64,000 nucleotides of DNA, from NCBI GenBank assembly GCA_900548515.1, contig URKU01000004.1, positions 4,666 to 68,665 of the forward strand. Reading direction: 5' to 3'. The notes beneath the pieces were generated by a model. That model was not told the origin of the DNA. It searched no databases and was given only the letters and a program-made list of their open reading frames with translations. Source of the DNA: an uncultured Collinsella sp. Lineage in GTDB: Bacteria; Actinomycetota; Coriobacteriia; Coriobacteriales; Coriobacteriaceae. Below, piece after piece: positions 38,439 through 47,847 of this stretch (positions are counted from its first letter, which is position 1; the number at the start of each line of letters is the position of its first letter). A program made the translations under genes and the position numbers.

Positions 38439-39772
38439 GACCGGTCGCCTCCAAACAAGTCGGAACGCGTGGCCAAGTAGGCATCGAGGGCCTCGAGCGC
38501 ACGGTCCGCATAGGCCTGGTAGCGGTCGCGCTTGCTGCGGCGCTTACCATCTTCGAGTGGCGGCACCAGGCCAAAGTTGACATGCATAGGCTGATAGCCC
38601 ACGGTGGCAGGATCGGTCGCATAACCCACGAGCGCACCCAGGGCGCCCACACGCGGCAACTCGACGCCCGAGGCACCGATAGCCTCGGCATAGGTGTTGA
38701 GCGCCGCGAGCAGACCTGTCGCCACGGCTTCCATGTACCCCTCGGTGCCGGTGATCTGACCGGCCAGGCGCACGCCGGTACCGGGCACGGCAAAGGTGCC
38801 ATCGAGCACGTGCGGGGCGTCGACAAAGGTATTGCGGTGCATGACACCGTAGCGGAAGAACTCAGCGTTCTCCAGGCCCGGCACCATATGGAAGACGCGC
38901 TTCTGCTCGCCAAAGGTCAGGTTGGTCTGGAAGCCCACCAGGTTATAGGCGGTCTTCTCCTTGTTCTCGGCACGCAGCTGAATCGCCGCCCAGGGGCGAC
39001 GTCCGGTACGCGGGTCGGTGAGGCCGACGGGCTTCATGGCACCAAAGCGGATGGCATCCTTGCCCGTGCGCGCGACCTCCTCGGCGGGCTGGCAGGCCTG
39101 GAACAGATCGCCGCCCTCAAAGTCTTTGAGCACCACGCGGTCGGCCGTGGTAAGCGCCTCGATAAAGGCCTCGTACTCCTCCTTGTTGAGCGGAGCGTTG
39201 AGATAGTCGCCGCTCCCCTGCTCCTCGTAGCGCGACTGCGAGAACAGCACGTCCATATCGAGCGTGGAGGCATCGACGATCGGCGCCGCGGCATCGAAAA
39301 ACGCAAGGGCGTCGCCGCCGACGAGCTTCATGACCTCTTCGCTCAGCGCCGGTGAACACAGCGGGCCCGCGGCAATGACCACGTGGCCCTCAGGAATCTG
39401 CGTGACCTCGCCGTGCACGACCTCGATATTGGGACGAGCGGCAACCTCGGCCTCGACAAGCTCGGAAAACTTGGCGCGGTCGACCGCCAAGGCGCCACCG
39501 GCGGGAACAGCCGCGCGATGGGCGCAATCGAGCAGGACTGAACCCATGCGCTCAAGCTCGGCCTTCAGCAAACCAGCCGCGGAATCCGGACGGGTCGACT
39601 TAAACGAATTGGAGCAGACGAGCTCTGCCAGGTGATCGGTATGGTGAGCCGGGGAGCTCACCTGGGGGCGCATCTCGCACAGCTTTACGGCAAACCCGCG
39701 ATCTGCCAGCTGGATCGCGCATTCCGAACCCGCCAGACCGCCACCGATAACTGTCACCTGATCGAACTGCAT
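38435..39772 (-). CDS. trmFO: tRNA m5U54 methyltransferase, folate/FAD dependent
   Basis: Methylates U54 in the T-loop with methylenetetrahydrofolate. FAD-binding VIGGGLAGSECAIQLA at the N-terminus, the CSNSFKS block and the C-terminal VGYQPMHVNFGLVPPL are characteristic; 445 residues. I use ATG 39772 with AAAGG upstream; the frame continues open far upstream but over dprA. The trmFO-xerC order is typical of Gram-positives. Confidence 0.94.
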   Translation of the reverse strand: MQFDQVTVIGGGLAGSECAIQLADRGFAVKLCEMRPQVSSPAHHTDHLAELVCSNSFKSTRPDSAAGLLKAELERMGSVLLDCAHRAAVPAGGALAVDRAKFSELVEAEVAARPNIEVVHGEVTQIPEGHVVIAAGPLCSPALSEEVMKLVGGDALAFFDAAAPIVDASTLDMDVLFSQSRYEEQGSGDYLNAPLNKEEYEAFIEALTTADRVVLKDFEGGDLFQACQPAEEVARTGKDAIRFGAMKPVGLTDPRTGRRPWAAIQLRAENKEKTAYNLVGFQTNLTFGEQKRVFHMVPGLENAEFFRYGVMHRNTFVDAPHVLDGTFAVPGTGVRLAGQITGTEGYMEAVATGLLAALNTYAEAIGASGVELPRVGALGALVGYATDPATVGYQPMHVNFGLVPPLEDGKRRSKRDRYQAYADRALEALDAYLATRSDLFGGDRS

Positions 39773-39786
39773 CTGCAAACACCTTT

Positions 39787-40722
39787 CTAATTGACACGTT
39801 TTCCATTGTGACCGAAGGGCGTCTGGGCGTGAAGGGCAAACTTGGAGGGCGCATACCTTCCATCCATCATGCGCTCGATGAGGCCCTCGAGCTCGAGCGA
39901 CCCTAGGAGCTTGAGCACGCCGACGGCATCGAGCGAGACGAGCGCCGCGATGTCGTCGACCTTGAGCGGCGAGGCGATGAGCGCATGCATCACGGTCTGC
40001 TGCATGGGGTCCAGATCGGCGATACCGGGCGCATCGGGACGCGAATAGCGCAAGGTGCCGTAGATTCGCGAGATGGCCATCTCGATAGATTCCTCGTCGA
40101 TGATGCAGCAGGCACCGTTCGCAATGAGGTAATTCGTGCCACGCGACTCGGGCGATAGGATCGACCCCGGCACGGCAAGAAGTTCGCGCCCCAAATCCAT
40201 AGCAGCCTCGGCTGTAGAAAACGTCCCGGAAGGCATACCCGCCTCGGATACAAAGAGGGCTTGCGACAGAGCCGCGATCACGCGATTGCGGCGCGGAAAG
40301 GCAAACTTGCGCGGACCCATGCCCCACGGAGAGATCGACACGACCGCGCCACCCGTATCGATCGTGCGCGTAATAAGCCCCGCGCTCGAACGCGGGTATA
40401 CCACGTCGGCGCCCGTCCCCAGCACCACAACGTGTTTGCCGCCGGCGTTGATCGCAGCCCAACCCGAGGCCTGGTCACAACCGACCGCGCCGCCCGAAAC
40501 TACCGTCACTCCCGCCTCGACCGCCACCTTTGCCGCAAGCTCTGCCACGGCAAGACCATACGGCGAGGCCTTGCGCGCGCCGATGATGGAGAGCGCGGGT
40601 GTCGAAAGCACCTCGGGATTGCCGCGCACATAGAGCGTCTGGGGTACATCAGAAAGCTCCAAAACGGTCTCGGGATACAACGCATCACCTGGATGCAGCT
40701 CGAAGGCCCCCTCGGCCATCAT
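39787..40722 (-). CDS. dprA: DNA processing protein DprA
   Basis: Loads RecA onto incoming single-stranded DNA during transformation. Rossmann core with SIIGARKASPYG, SGGAVGCDQASGWAA, VLGTGADVVYP and PRRNRVIAALSQALFV, followed by a C-terminal winged-helix-like DML1 region. ATG 40722 gives 311 residues; GGAGGG precedes it, and it overlaps the comM stop. With comEA, comEC and comM it suggests DNA uptake ability. Confidence 0.93.
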   Translation of the reverse strand: MMAEGAFELHPGDALYPETVLELSDVPQTLYVRGNPEVLSTPALSIIGARKASPYGLAVAELAAKVAVEAGVTVVSGGAVGCDQASGWAAINAGGKHVVVLGTGADVVYPRSSAGLITRTIDTGGAVVSISPWGMGPRKFAFPRRNRVIAALSQALFVSEAGMPSGTFSTAEAAMDLGRELLAVPGSILSPESRGTNYLIANGACCIIDEESIEMAISRIYGTLRYSRPDAPGIADLDPMQQTVMHALIASPLKVDDIAALVSLDAVGVLKLLGSLELEGLIERMMDGRYAPSKFALHAQTPFGHNGKRVN

Positions 40723-42242
40723 TGGTCCCTCCTTCCCTGGTACATCGCCGCCTCGAGCACGTGGTCCTGCGTCACTTGCTCGCTCTCGGCGACATCGGCG
40801 ATCGTGCGCGCAATGCGAACCAGGCGCACGATGCCACGCCCTGTGAGATGTGTGCGTTTGGACAGGCCGAGTACGCATTTCTCGGCAGCATCATCGAGCT
40901 CAAAGGTCGAAACGACGCCGTCAATGGACCGCGCCTCGTCATCCTCGGCCTCGGCATCCGCATCGTCCATACGGGATTCGCGCCAAGCGCGAAAAGCGCG
41001 ACCGCGCACAACGTAGTCACGTAACTCAGCCGACGACATACCCTCCGCACCCTCGATAATCACTTGGGGGTCGGGACGGGTCACATCGATCATCATGTCG
41101 ATACGGTCGGCCAAAGGACCGCGCAGTTTAGACCGATAGCGCTCGACCATCGATGCAGAGCAGCGGCATGGCACCCCACGGTCGCCCAAAAAGCCGCAGG
41201 GGCAGGGATTGCTCGCAGCGAGCAGCTGAAAGCGCGACGGGAAGGTAAAGGCCCCGTCGACGCGTACGATCCTCACATAGCCGCGTTCGATGGGCTGACG
41301 CAGCGTCTGCAGCACACCCGTGGGAAACTCGGCAAGCTCGTCCAAAAAGAGCACGCCGCCATGAGCCCGGCTGATCTCTCCCGGGTGCACCGGGCGCCCG
41401 CCGCCGATAAGGCCTGCGGTCGAAATACTGTGGTGGGGACTGCGGAAGGGCCGGTGCCCCGCCAACAAGCCATCAATGTTCTCACCCAAAACCGAATGGA
41501 TGCACAGCGCCTCCTGTTGATCCTCAACGGAAAGCTCAGGCAGGATGCCGGTCATACGGCGCGCAAGCATCGTCTTGCCCGATCCCGGGGACCCGATCAT
41601 GAGCAAGCCGAGTTCTCCTGCCGCCGCAAGCGCCATGCCGCGTTTGGCGACTTCCTGCCCCAGCACGTCGGCATAGTCGAGCTCAGGCTCAAAGGTCGCC
41701 TCGACGCCCTCGGAATCCAGATAGTGCCGAGCGGCATCGCCCATACCATGGGCAAGCTGAGACAAATGATCGATAAAGCCGCAATCCACGCCCGCGAGTG
41801 GCACATGCCGGTCTGATCTGCCGGCGATAAAAGACAGCCCCATGTCGCGAGCCAGCAGCTGAAACGCCACCTCGCCCTTGACAGGAAGCACCGTACCGTC
41901 CAGGCCAAGCTCACCAGCAATAAGACAACGATCGAGGTTGTCGCGGGGAATCTGCCCATCGGCCGCCAGAACCGCGATGGCGATGGGCAGATCAAAGCCG
42001 CTACCGGTCTTACGAATATCGCCGGGCGCCAGATTGACGGTAATGCCCGACCGAGGAATCTCGAAGCCTGCCGAACGCATGGCGCACCGGATACGCCCGC
42101 GAGATTCCATCACCTCCATGCTCGGGATACCGAGCATCTGGATGCCCGGAACGCCACCGGCAAGCGAGACCTCGACCGTGACGTGAATCGCCTCGACGCC
42201 GCGGATGCAGGCCGCGTGAACGGCAAACGTCTCGAACGCCAT
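40719..42242 (-). CDS. comM: ComM/YifB-family AAA+ ATPase (Mg-chelatase-like)
   Basis: Hexameric helicase that promotes branch migration during recombination of transformed DNA. An N-terminal S5-like domain (VEVSLAGGVPGIQMLGIPS) is followed by Walker A GSPGSGKTMLARR, Walker B LFLDELAEF, and the cysteine pattern NPCPCGFLGD with PCRCS. ATG 42242 gives 507 residues and overlaps the yraN stop; longer readings add unrelated sequence. Confidence 0.94.
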   Translation of the reverse strand: MAFETFAVHAACIRGVEAIHVTVEVSLAGGVPGIQMLGIPSMEVMESRGRIRCAMRSAGFEIPRSGITVNLAPGDIRKTGSGFDLPIAIAVLAADGQIPRDNLDRCLIAGELGLDGTVLPVKGEVAFQLLARDMGLSFIAGRSDRHVPLAGVDCGFIDHLSQLAHGMGDAARHYLDSEGVEATFEPELDYADVLGQEVAKRGMALAAAGELGLLMIGSPGSGKTMLARRMTGILPELSVEDQQEALCIHSVLGENIDGLLAGHRPFRSPHHSISTAGLIGGGRPVHPGEISRAHGGVLFLDELAEFPTGVLQTLRQPIERGYVRIVRVDGAFTFPSRFQLLAASNPCPCGFLGDRGVPCRCSASMVERYRSKLRGPLADRIDMMIDVTRPDPQVIIEGAEGMSSAELRDYVVRGRAFRAWRESRMDDADAEAEDDEARSIDGVVSTFELDDAAEKCVLGLSKRTHLTGRGIVRLVRIARTIADVAESEQVTQDHVLEAAMYQGRRDQ

Positions 42243-42727
42243 CACGACACCTGCCAATCGAACGCGTTGTACTGATGCTCGATCTCGGCGATATGCCCGC
42301 CACGAATGGTGACACCCACGGCATCGAAGCGAATCGCCTTGAGCGGATAATGCTCCATGAGATAGCAACTTGCGATGCGGCGGTAACGGCGTTGCTTTTG
42401 GGCGTCCACGGCCTCCTCGGGAAAGACCCGCGTGTCGCAATCCAGTGCAACGCGTCTGGTCTTGACCTCGGCCATCACCACGACATCGTCGAGCTCATCG
42501 AGCAGCACCAGATCGGCCTCGCCCTCAGTGCAACGATAACCCTGCTCCAGCAAGGTGTAGCCGCGCTCGTTAAAATAGTCGATGGTGATCAGCTCGCCCA
42601 GCATGCCCAGCTCGCGGGGACTGAGTCCCTTGATAAACTCGGGCGTCATCGCCCCGCAGTCGAGCTCGCCGTTTTCCCAACGCTCCTTGAGCTGCTGCGT
42701 CTTGCTCTTTTTGCTTGCGGCACTCAT
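42242..42727 (-). CDS. YraN family protein (UPF0102), endonuclease-like
   Basis: Predicted nuclease-fold protein found next to comM/dprA/rnhB in many bacteria. The core has GELITIDYFNERGYTLLEQ, GEADLVLLDEL and VVMAEVKTRR, matching the E..D..(E/Q)xK restriction-endonuclease-like site. The 161 residues from ATG 42727 include an unusual N-terminal extension of about 35 residues starting MSAASKKSKTQQLKERW. GGAAAGGAG precedes the start. Confidence 0.88.
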   Translation of the reverse strand: MSAASKKSKTQQLKERWENGELDCGAMTPEFIKGLSPRELGMLGELITIDYFNERGYTLLEQGYRCTEGEADLVLLDELDDVVVMAEVKTRRVALDCDTRVFPEEAVDAQKQRRYRRIASCYLMEHYPLKAIRFDAVGVTIRGGHIAEIEHQYNAFDWQVS

Positions 42728-42824
42728 GGGGTCTCCTTTCCCGCACACTGAATTGCCCCGATGATGAGGGCACCTTTCATGCGGGTAAGTACCGGAAGCA
42801 AACCAAAAGCTAACCAAATGCCGT

Positions 42825-42867
42825 CAAAAAACGGGCCGTATGCAGCAATGGTGTTGCATACGGCCCG
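42825..42867 (-). terminator. Rho-independent terminator of rnhB
   Basis: CGGGCCGTATGCA pairs perfectly with TGCATACGGCCCG (42832-42844, 42855-42867); on the minus strand TTTTTTG follows. Confidence 0.92.
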
Positions 42868-42916
42868 CTACCAGCAGGTTTATAAAACCCCAGAGGTCCC
42901 TGTCTCCACAATTGAC

Positions 42917-43705
42917 CTAGAAAAGGCGCTCAGTCTGCAGAAAGTTTCCGCAAAAGCTCACGCGGTGCAGTGGACAAAGTCCATGTTTGCGAATGGCCTC
43001 GATATGCTCGGGGCTTGCATAGCCCTTCGACTCGGCCAGATGGTACTCGGGATACTCGGCGTCGTACTCGACCATCATCTCGTCACGCGTGACCTTGGCC
43101 ATGATGGATGCCGCGGCGATACAGGCGATCTTGGCATCGCCCTTGACCACGTCGCGCTCGTTAGGAACGGCGCCCAAGGGGTTGCCATCCATGAGGACGC
43201 AGTCGGGTTCAAGTCCCGTATCGGCCACGGCGCCCGCAACGGCGGCACGGATAGCACGGGCCATGCCCATCTCATCGATATCCTTCGGCGCGATATGGCA
43301 AAAACCGATCGCCGTCGCCACCTCGGCAATCTTCACTGAGAGCAACTCGCGGCGCGCGGGCGTGAGCTTTTTGGAATCGTTGATACCCCAGACGCGCGGC
43401 TCCATAGGAAGACAGACGGCACACACGGTCAAGGGACCCGCTACCGAGCCACGGCCCACCTCGTCGACGCCCACGACCACACCATCACCGCCGAGCTCAT
43501 GCATAAGCTGATACATGCCGTTGACGCGCTCGCGCTCGGCAAGCTCTTTGGCATGGCGTTTGAGGGCACGCTCGCAAGCCTTGATCACCTGCTGGCGCGG
43601 ATCCTCGCGATAATGCTCCACGAGGGCAGGAATCTCCTCAAACGTAGCGCTCGCCAACTCACCGGCAACCTGCGATGCCGAAACCGAGCTCGTCATGTTG
43701 GCCAT
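42917..43705 (-). CDS. rnhB: Ribonuclease HII
   Basis: Removes ribonucleotides from RNA-DNA hybrids. The active-site GVDEVGRGSVAGPLT (DExGRG), NDSKKLTP, the later Asp in VLMDGNPLG and the AASIMAKVTRD block are intact. ATG 43705 gives 262 residues with GGAGGG upstream. About 70 residues precede the catalytic core, longer than in E. coli RNase HII but common in Gram-positives. Confidence 0.94.
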   Translation of the reverse strand: MANMTSSVSASQVAGELASATFEEIPALVEHYREDPRQQVIKACERALKRHAKELAERERVNGMYQLMHELGGDGVVVGVDEVGRGSVAGPLTVCAVCLPMEPRVWGINDSKKLTPARRELLSVKIAEVATAIGFCHIAPKDIDEMGMARAIRAAVAGAVADTGLEPDCVLMDGNPLGAVPNERDVVKGDAKIACIAAASIMAKVTRDEMMVEYDAEYPEYHLAESKGYASPEHIEAIRKHGLCPLHRVSFCGNFLQTERLF

Positions 43706-43735
43706 ACCAGGCCCTCCTTGCATGCAAATCAGATA

Positions 43736-43764
43736 AAAAGAAGGGCCACCCGAAGGTGACCCTT
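43736..43764 (-). terminator. Rho-independent terminator of rplS
   Basis: AAGGGCCACC pairs with GGTGACCCTT (one G-U pair), with a stable TTCG tetraloop on the minus strand, followed by CTTTTT. Confidence 0.9.
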
Positions 43765-43798
43765 GTGTCCAAACGAGTGGACAGACGCTGCGATCTTC

Positions 43799-44140
43799 TT
43801 AGCGCTTCTCGGGGATGCGAGCAGCCTTGCCCACCTTGTCGCGGAGGTAGTACAGCTTGGCGCGACGGACGCGACCATGACGAACGACCTCGAGCTTGGC
43901 GATCTTGGGGCTGTGAAGCGGGAAGGTACGCTCAACACCGACACCGAAGGACATCTTGCGGACGGTGAAGGTCTCGCGGGCACCGGCGCCGGCCATGCGG
44001 ATGACGTCGCCCTGGAAGACCTGGATGCGCTCGCGGTCGCCTTCCTTAATGCGGTAGTGAACCTTGACGTTGTCGGCGACGCGAACCTGAGGAATGTCCT
44101 CGCGGATCTGCTGACGCTCGATTGCGCGGATGTAATCCAT
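43799..44140 (-). CDS. rplS: 50S ribosomal protein L19
   Basis: Large-subunit protein at the interface with the 30S subunit. [18 protein letters not shown], the core [16 protein letters not shown] and C-terminal [18 protein letters not shown] are diagnostic. ATG 44140 has AAGGA seven bases upstream (113 residues); a TTG two codons earlier is less likely. It is monocistronic. Confidence 0.96.
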   Translation of the reverse strand: MDYIRAIERQQIREDIPQVRVADNVKVHYRIKEGDRERIQVFQGDVIRMAGAGARETFTVRKMSFGVGVERTFPLHSPKIAKLEVVRHGRVRRAKLYYLRDKVGKAARIPEKR

Positions 44141-44282
44141 GTGCAATTCCTTACTCTTCTAGAGGTGCCGTACCACCTTGGCCGGCACGTAGTTGAACAA
44201 ACGTATTCGAGTATACACGCGCGGGTTTCTGCTGCAAGAACAATTTTTTGCGCAGACAAAAAGACAAAACCCGCACATGATA

Positions 44283-44312
44283 ACCGCCCGCCTCACGAAT
44301 GAGACGGGCGGT
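44283..44312 (-). terminator. Hairpin after ppdK, probable terminator
   Basis: ACCGCCCGCCTCA pairs with TGAGACGGGCGGT (one mismatch/G-U), with a TTCG tetraloop on the minus strand. Only weak T-richness follows (TTATCATG). Confidence 0.6.
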
Positions 44313-44350
44313 ATGAAGGGGGGCTACGCTAGGCGTCTAAACGCTAAACG

Positions 44351-47101
44351 CTAGGCGGAACGCTTGGCCTCGAGCTTGGCCTGGGCGGCAGCCAGACGTG
44401 CGAGGGGCACACGATAGGGCGAGCAGGACACGTAGTCCACGTCGGCCACGTTAAACAGGCCCTTGATGGACTTGGGGTCGCCGCCGTGTTCGCCGCACAC
44501 GCCAAAGTGCATGTCGGGATTGGTGGCGCGGCCCTTCTCCACGGCCATGCGCACGAGCTCCAGCACCGCCGTGTCGATGGTCTCGAAGGGGTTGTCCTTC
44601 AGGATCTTCTTGTGCAGGTACAGCGGAATGAACTTGGCCTCGGCATCGTCGCGGGAGAAGCCGAAGGTCGTCTGGGTGAGGTCGTTGGTGCCAAAGCAGA
44701 AGAAGTCGGCATGATGGGCGATCTCGTCGGCGACCATGCAGGCGCGCGGCAGCTCGAGCATCGTGCCCACGGGAATGTTGAGCTCGACACCTTCCTCGGA
44801 GGAAACCTCGGCGATGACACGCTCAATGACCTCGCGGGTCTGGACATGCTCTGCCGTGATGGAAACGAGCGGAACCATGATCTCGGGGCGTGGGTCGACA
44901 CCATCCTTGAGAAGGCGGGCAGCAGCCGTGGCCACAGCGCGGACCTGCATGAGCGGCAGATCGCCAAAGACGACGGACAGGCGCACGCCGCGCAGGCCGA
45001 GCATCGGGTTGGACTCGACCATGCCGTCAATGCGACGCAGGCGGGCGCGCAAGACGGCAAGCTCTTCCTCGCTGGCGCCAGCGGCTTCCTTCTTGGTGAT
45101 GGCGACCTCGAGCTCTCGAGGATTATCCAAGAACTCATGAAGTGGCGGATCGAGCAGGCGGACGACCACATCGCGACCGGACATGGTCTTGAACATCGCC
45201 AGGAAGTCCTCGGTCTGAACCTTGAGCAGGTCGGCCAGGGCCTGCTGCTTCACGGCCTCATCGTCAGACAGGATAAAGCTCTGGATGATGTTCTTGCGAT
45301 CGCCCAGGAACATGTGCTCGGTGCGGCACAGACCGATGGCCTCGGCGCCAAACTCGAGCGCGAGCGCAGCATCCTCGGGGTTGTCGGCGTTGACGCGCAC
45401 ATGGTTGGCGTGGCCACAGGTCTCGTCCAAGCGGATCTCGTCGGCCCAGGACAGGATGGTGTCCAGGTCGCCGGTGAGCTCGGCCGAAACCAGGTCAACG
45501 GCGCCGTCGACGACGATACCCTGGGTGCCGTCGATGGAGATGACATCGCCCTCGCGCAGCACGCGGCCACTGCCCTCGATACGCACGACCTTCTCAGCTG
45601 CGTCGATGTGGAAGCGCTCGACACCGCAGACGCAGGGCGTACCCATGCCGCGGGCGATAACGGCGGCATGGCTCGTCTTGCCACCGTGGCTCGTCAGGAT
45701 GCCCTCGGCGGCAACCATGCCCTTCAGGTCGTCAGGGTTGGTCTCCCAACGGACCAGGATGACCTTGTGGCCCTCGGCGGAACGCGCGACGGCGTCGTCG
45801 CTCGAGAACACGACCTCGCCCACGGCGGAACCGGGGCTGGCGTTAAGACCGGTCGCGAGCGCCTCGTACTTCTTGGAGGAGTCGAACTGCGGGTGCAGGA
45901 GCTGATCGAGCTGCGCAGGATCGATGCGGCCCACGGCCTCCTCGCGGGTGATGAGGCCCTCCTCGACCATCTCGATGGCGATGCGCAGGGCGGCGGTGGC
46001 GGTTCGCTTGCCCACGCGGGTCTGGAGCATCCAGAGCTTGCCCTGCTCGATGGTGAACTCGATGTCGCACATGTCGCGATAGTGATCCTCGAGCGTCAGG
46101 AACACGCGCTCGAGCTCCTCGCCTGCGGACTCAAGCCCCGGAGTGGTCTTGAGATCGGCGATGGGCTCGGTGTTGCGAATGCCGGCGACGACGTCCTCGC
46201 CCTGGGCGTTGACCAGAAAGTCGCCGTAGAACTCCTTGGTGCCGTCGGCCGGGTTGCGGGTGAAGGCGACGCCGGTCGCAGAGGTCTCGCCCTTGTTGCC
46301 AAAAGCCATGGCCTGGACGTTGACGGCGGTGCCGAGCTCGTCGGAGATGCCGTGCTGCTTGCGGTAAATGCAGGCGCGCTCGTTCATCCAGCTGCCAAAG
46401 ACGGCCTGGATGGCAAGGCGAAGCTGGAGCTCCGGATCGTGCGGAAAGACGGGCTTACCATCGGCGACCTCGAGCTCGGGGTACAGGGCGGCCTCGACGT
46501 TGGCGGAGAAGATGCCCTTGAAGGTCTCGACGAGCTCCTGCAGGTCCTCGGCCGAAAGCTCGGAATCGACGCGGACGCCGGCAACCAGGCGGGCCTGGGT
46601 CAGGGCGTTCTCGAACAGGTCGGCGTCGACGCCCATGACGACGTTGGAGAACATCTGGATAAAGCGGCGATAGCTGTCCCAAGCAAAGCGCGGGTTCTGC
46701 GTCTGGGCGATGAGGCCCAGGACGGAATCGTCGTTGAGGCCCAGATTGAGGACCGTGTCCATCATGCCGGGCATGGAGAACGGAGCGCCAGAGCGCACCG
46801 AGACGAGCAGCGGATCGTTGGCATCTCCGAGCTTCTTGCCGCAGCGGGCTTCGAGGTCGGCCTCGGCGGCAACGATCTCGTCAAGCGCGCCGGCAGGCCA
46901 AACATTGCCGGCACCGGAGTACTCAACGCAGGTCTGGCAGGTAATGGTAAAGCCACCGGGGACCGGCAGGCCGATACGGCTCATCTCGGCAAGGTTAGCG
47001 CCCTTGCCGCCAAGCACAAAGTTCATAGACTTGTCGCCCTCGGTGACACAAGTGCCCTGGGCGTCGGTTCCAAAACGGTAAACCCTCTTGCAATCGCTCA
47101 C
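44351..47101 (-). CDS. ppdK: Pyruvate, phosphate dikinase
   Basis: Reversibly interconverts pyruvate, ATP and phosphate with PEP, AMP and pyrophosphate; in fermentative anaerobes it runs glycolysis or PEP formation. ATP-grasp domain (GGKGANLAEM start), swivelling domain with catalytic His in GGKTSHAAVIARGMG, and PEP domain with GLCRTEHMFLGDRKN and CGEHGGDP. 916 residues from GTG 47101, with AAGGGG upstream. The cognate regulator gene ppsR lies 11.7 kb away across the accessory island; a LacI-type palindrome lies 220 bases upstream. Confidence 0.96.
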   Translation of the reverse strand: MSDCKRVYRFGTDAQGTCVTEGDKSMNFVLGGKGANLAEMSRIGLPVPGGFTITCQTCVEYSGAGNVWPAGALDEIVAAEADLEARCGKKLGDANDPLLVSVRSGAPFSMPGMMDTVLNLGLNDDSVLGLIAQTQNPRFAWDSYRRFIQMFSNVVMGVDADLFENALTQARLVAGVRVDSELSAEDLQELVETFKGIFSANVEAALYPELEVADGKPVFPHDPELQLRLAIQAVFGSWMNERACIYRKQHGISDELGTAVNVQAMAFGNKGETSATGVAFTRNPADGTKEFYGDFLVNAQGEDVVAGIRNTEPIADLKTTPGLESAGEELERVFLTLEDHYRDMCDIEFTIEQGKLWMLQTRVGKRTATAALRIAIEMVEEGLITREEAVGRIDPAQLDQLLHPQFDSSKKYEALATGLNASPGSAVGEVVFSSDDAVARSAEGHKVILVRWETNPDDLKGMVAAEGILTSHGGKTSHAAVIARGMGTPCVCGVERFHIDAAEKVVRIEGSGRVLREGDVISIDGTQGIVVDGAVDLVSAELTGDLDTILSWADEIRLDETCGHANHVRVNADNPEDAALALEFGAEAIGLCRTEHMFLGDRKNIIQSFILSDDEAVKQQALADLLKVQTEDFLAMFKTMSGRDVVVRLLDPPLHEFLDNPRELEVAITKKEAAGASEEELAVLRARLRRIDGMVESNPMLGLRGVRLSVVFGDLPLMQVRAVATAAARLLKDGVDPRPEIMVPLVSITAEHVQTREVIERVIAEVSSEEGVELNIPVGTMLELPRACMVADEIAHHADFFCFGTNDLTQTTFGFSRDDAEAKFIPLYLHKKILKDNPFETIDTAVLELVRMAVEKGRATNPDMHFGVCGEHGGDPKSIKGLFNVADVDYVSCSPYRVPLARLAAAQAKLEAKRSA

Positions 47102-47433
47102 GATACTTCCCCTTCTATGTGTTCGCACACACGACCGTGGTAACGAATCGACCCGCCGGATGCGGACCGTGAGGGAACTATACGGCGGGTTTTGGGCGGG
47201 CTTGAGCAGAGGCTGCGCGGTTTGGTAAACGTGCTAAAACTGGCGGTAAACGGTAGGTAAAGGTGGTTACCTTATGAAGATACCAGTACAACGTAGTCGC
47301 AGGTCAAAAGCGGTATAAACTGCTAAAACGCTTTAGCAAAAAGCTGTAATTATTGGAATGGAATCTCTTAAACTACGCAATAGCCAAGAAAGACAAAATC
47401 TATCAGAAGTATTTGTCCCAGGGATTTTGGTCA
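47102..47433. other. ppdK upstream region, no gene seen
   Basis: About 330 AT-moderate bases hold the ppdK promoter and several GGTAAA-type direct repeats near 47225-47275. The only clear signal is the palindrome at 47321-47338, listed separately. No coding frame with family-like sequence was found. Confidence 0.5.
47321..47338. promoter_or_regulatory. LacI/CcpA-type operator candidate upstream of ppdK
   Basis: TGCTAAAACGCTTTAGCA is an 18-bp near-perfect palindrome with a central CG, the geometry of LacI-family and cre sites. Its core TAAAACGCTT is shared with the adhE upstream region. Confidence 0.5.
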
Positions 47434-47452
47434 GAGTAGCTAATTTGGGACG
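47434..47452 (+). repeat. Left copy of 19-bp island-edge repeat
   Basis: GAGTAGCTAATTTGGGACG occurs here and, as an exact reverse complement, at 58813-58831, next to ppsR. The two copies bracket the accessory island. Confidence 0.8.
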
Positions 47453-47526
47453 GGGCTATTTTAGCCACCCCGGCAGATAGCGCGAATGCTTTGGCGGAGT
47501 AACGGCCGGGGTAGCTAAAAAAGCCC
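47452..47526. repeat. Imperfect inverted repeat beside the left island-edge repeat
   Basis: GGGGCTATTTTAGCCACCCC near 47453-47472 faces GGGGTAGCTAAAAAAGCCCC near 47506-47525, with 18 of 20 bases pairing. The arms share the AGCTA and GGGGC motifs of the adjacent 19-bp repeat, so this may be part of one repeat family, a folded non-autonomous element. Confidence 0.55.
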
Positions 47527-47733
47527 CATTACAGTTTGAGTCGTCCGAAAGGGCGGCTCCTTACTAGTTCTGGTAATACGATTGAGCCGTACCGATGGTC
47601 GCTGGCCGACCGCGACCGCGACGCGGCCTCCACCCGAGACCCCCATCTCGACACATAGCCCGTCATCCGACGAAAGCGCGCAGGTCGTCCTGTATAGGCG
47701 CATGGTGTCCCCCTCCGCCGCAAGAGGGAAACG

Positions 47734-47770
47734 AAAAAGCCCCTCTTTGCCACTACGGACAAAAGGGGCC
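47734..47770 (-). terminator. Terminator of the island minus-strand operon
   Basis: GCCCCTCTTTG pairs with CAAAAGGGGC around an 10-11 base loop; on the minus strand TTTTTC follows. It lies downstream of the broken ABC ATPase. Confidence 0.75.
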
Positions 47771-47847
47771 TCCCAGGGGAAACGTGTTACAAAGCCTTCT
47801 TTGCAGGACGATGAAGATCAGAAACCCAACGTCGTACGCGTAGGGAC

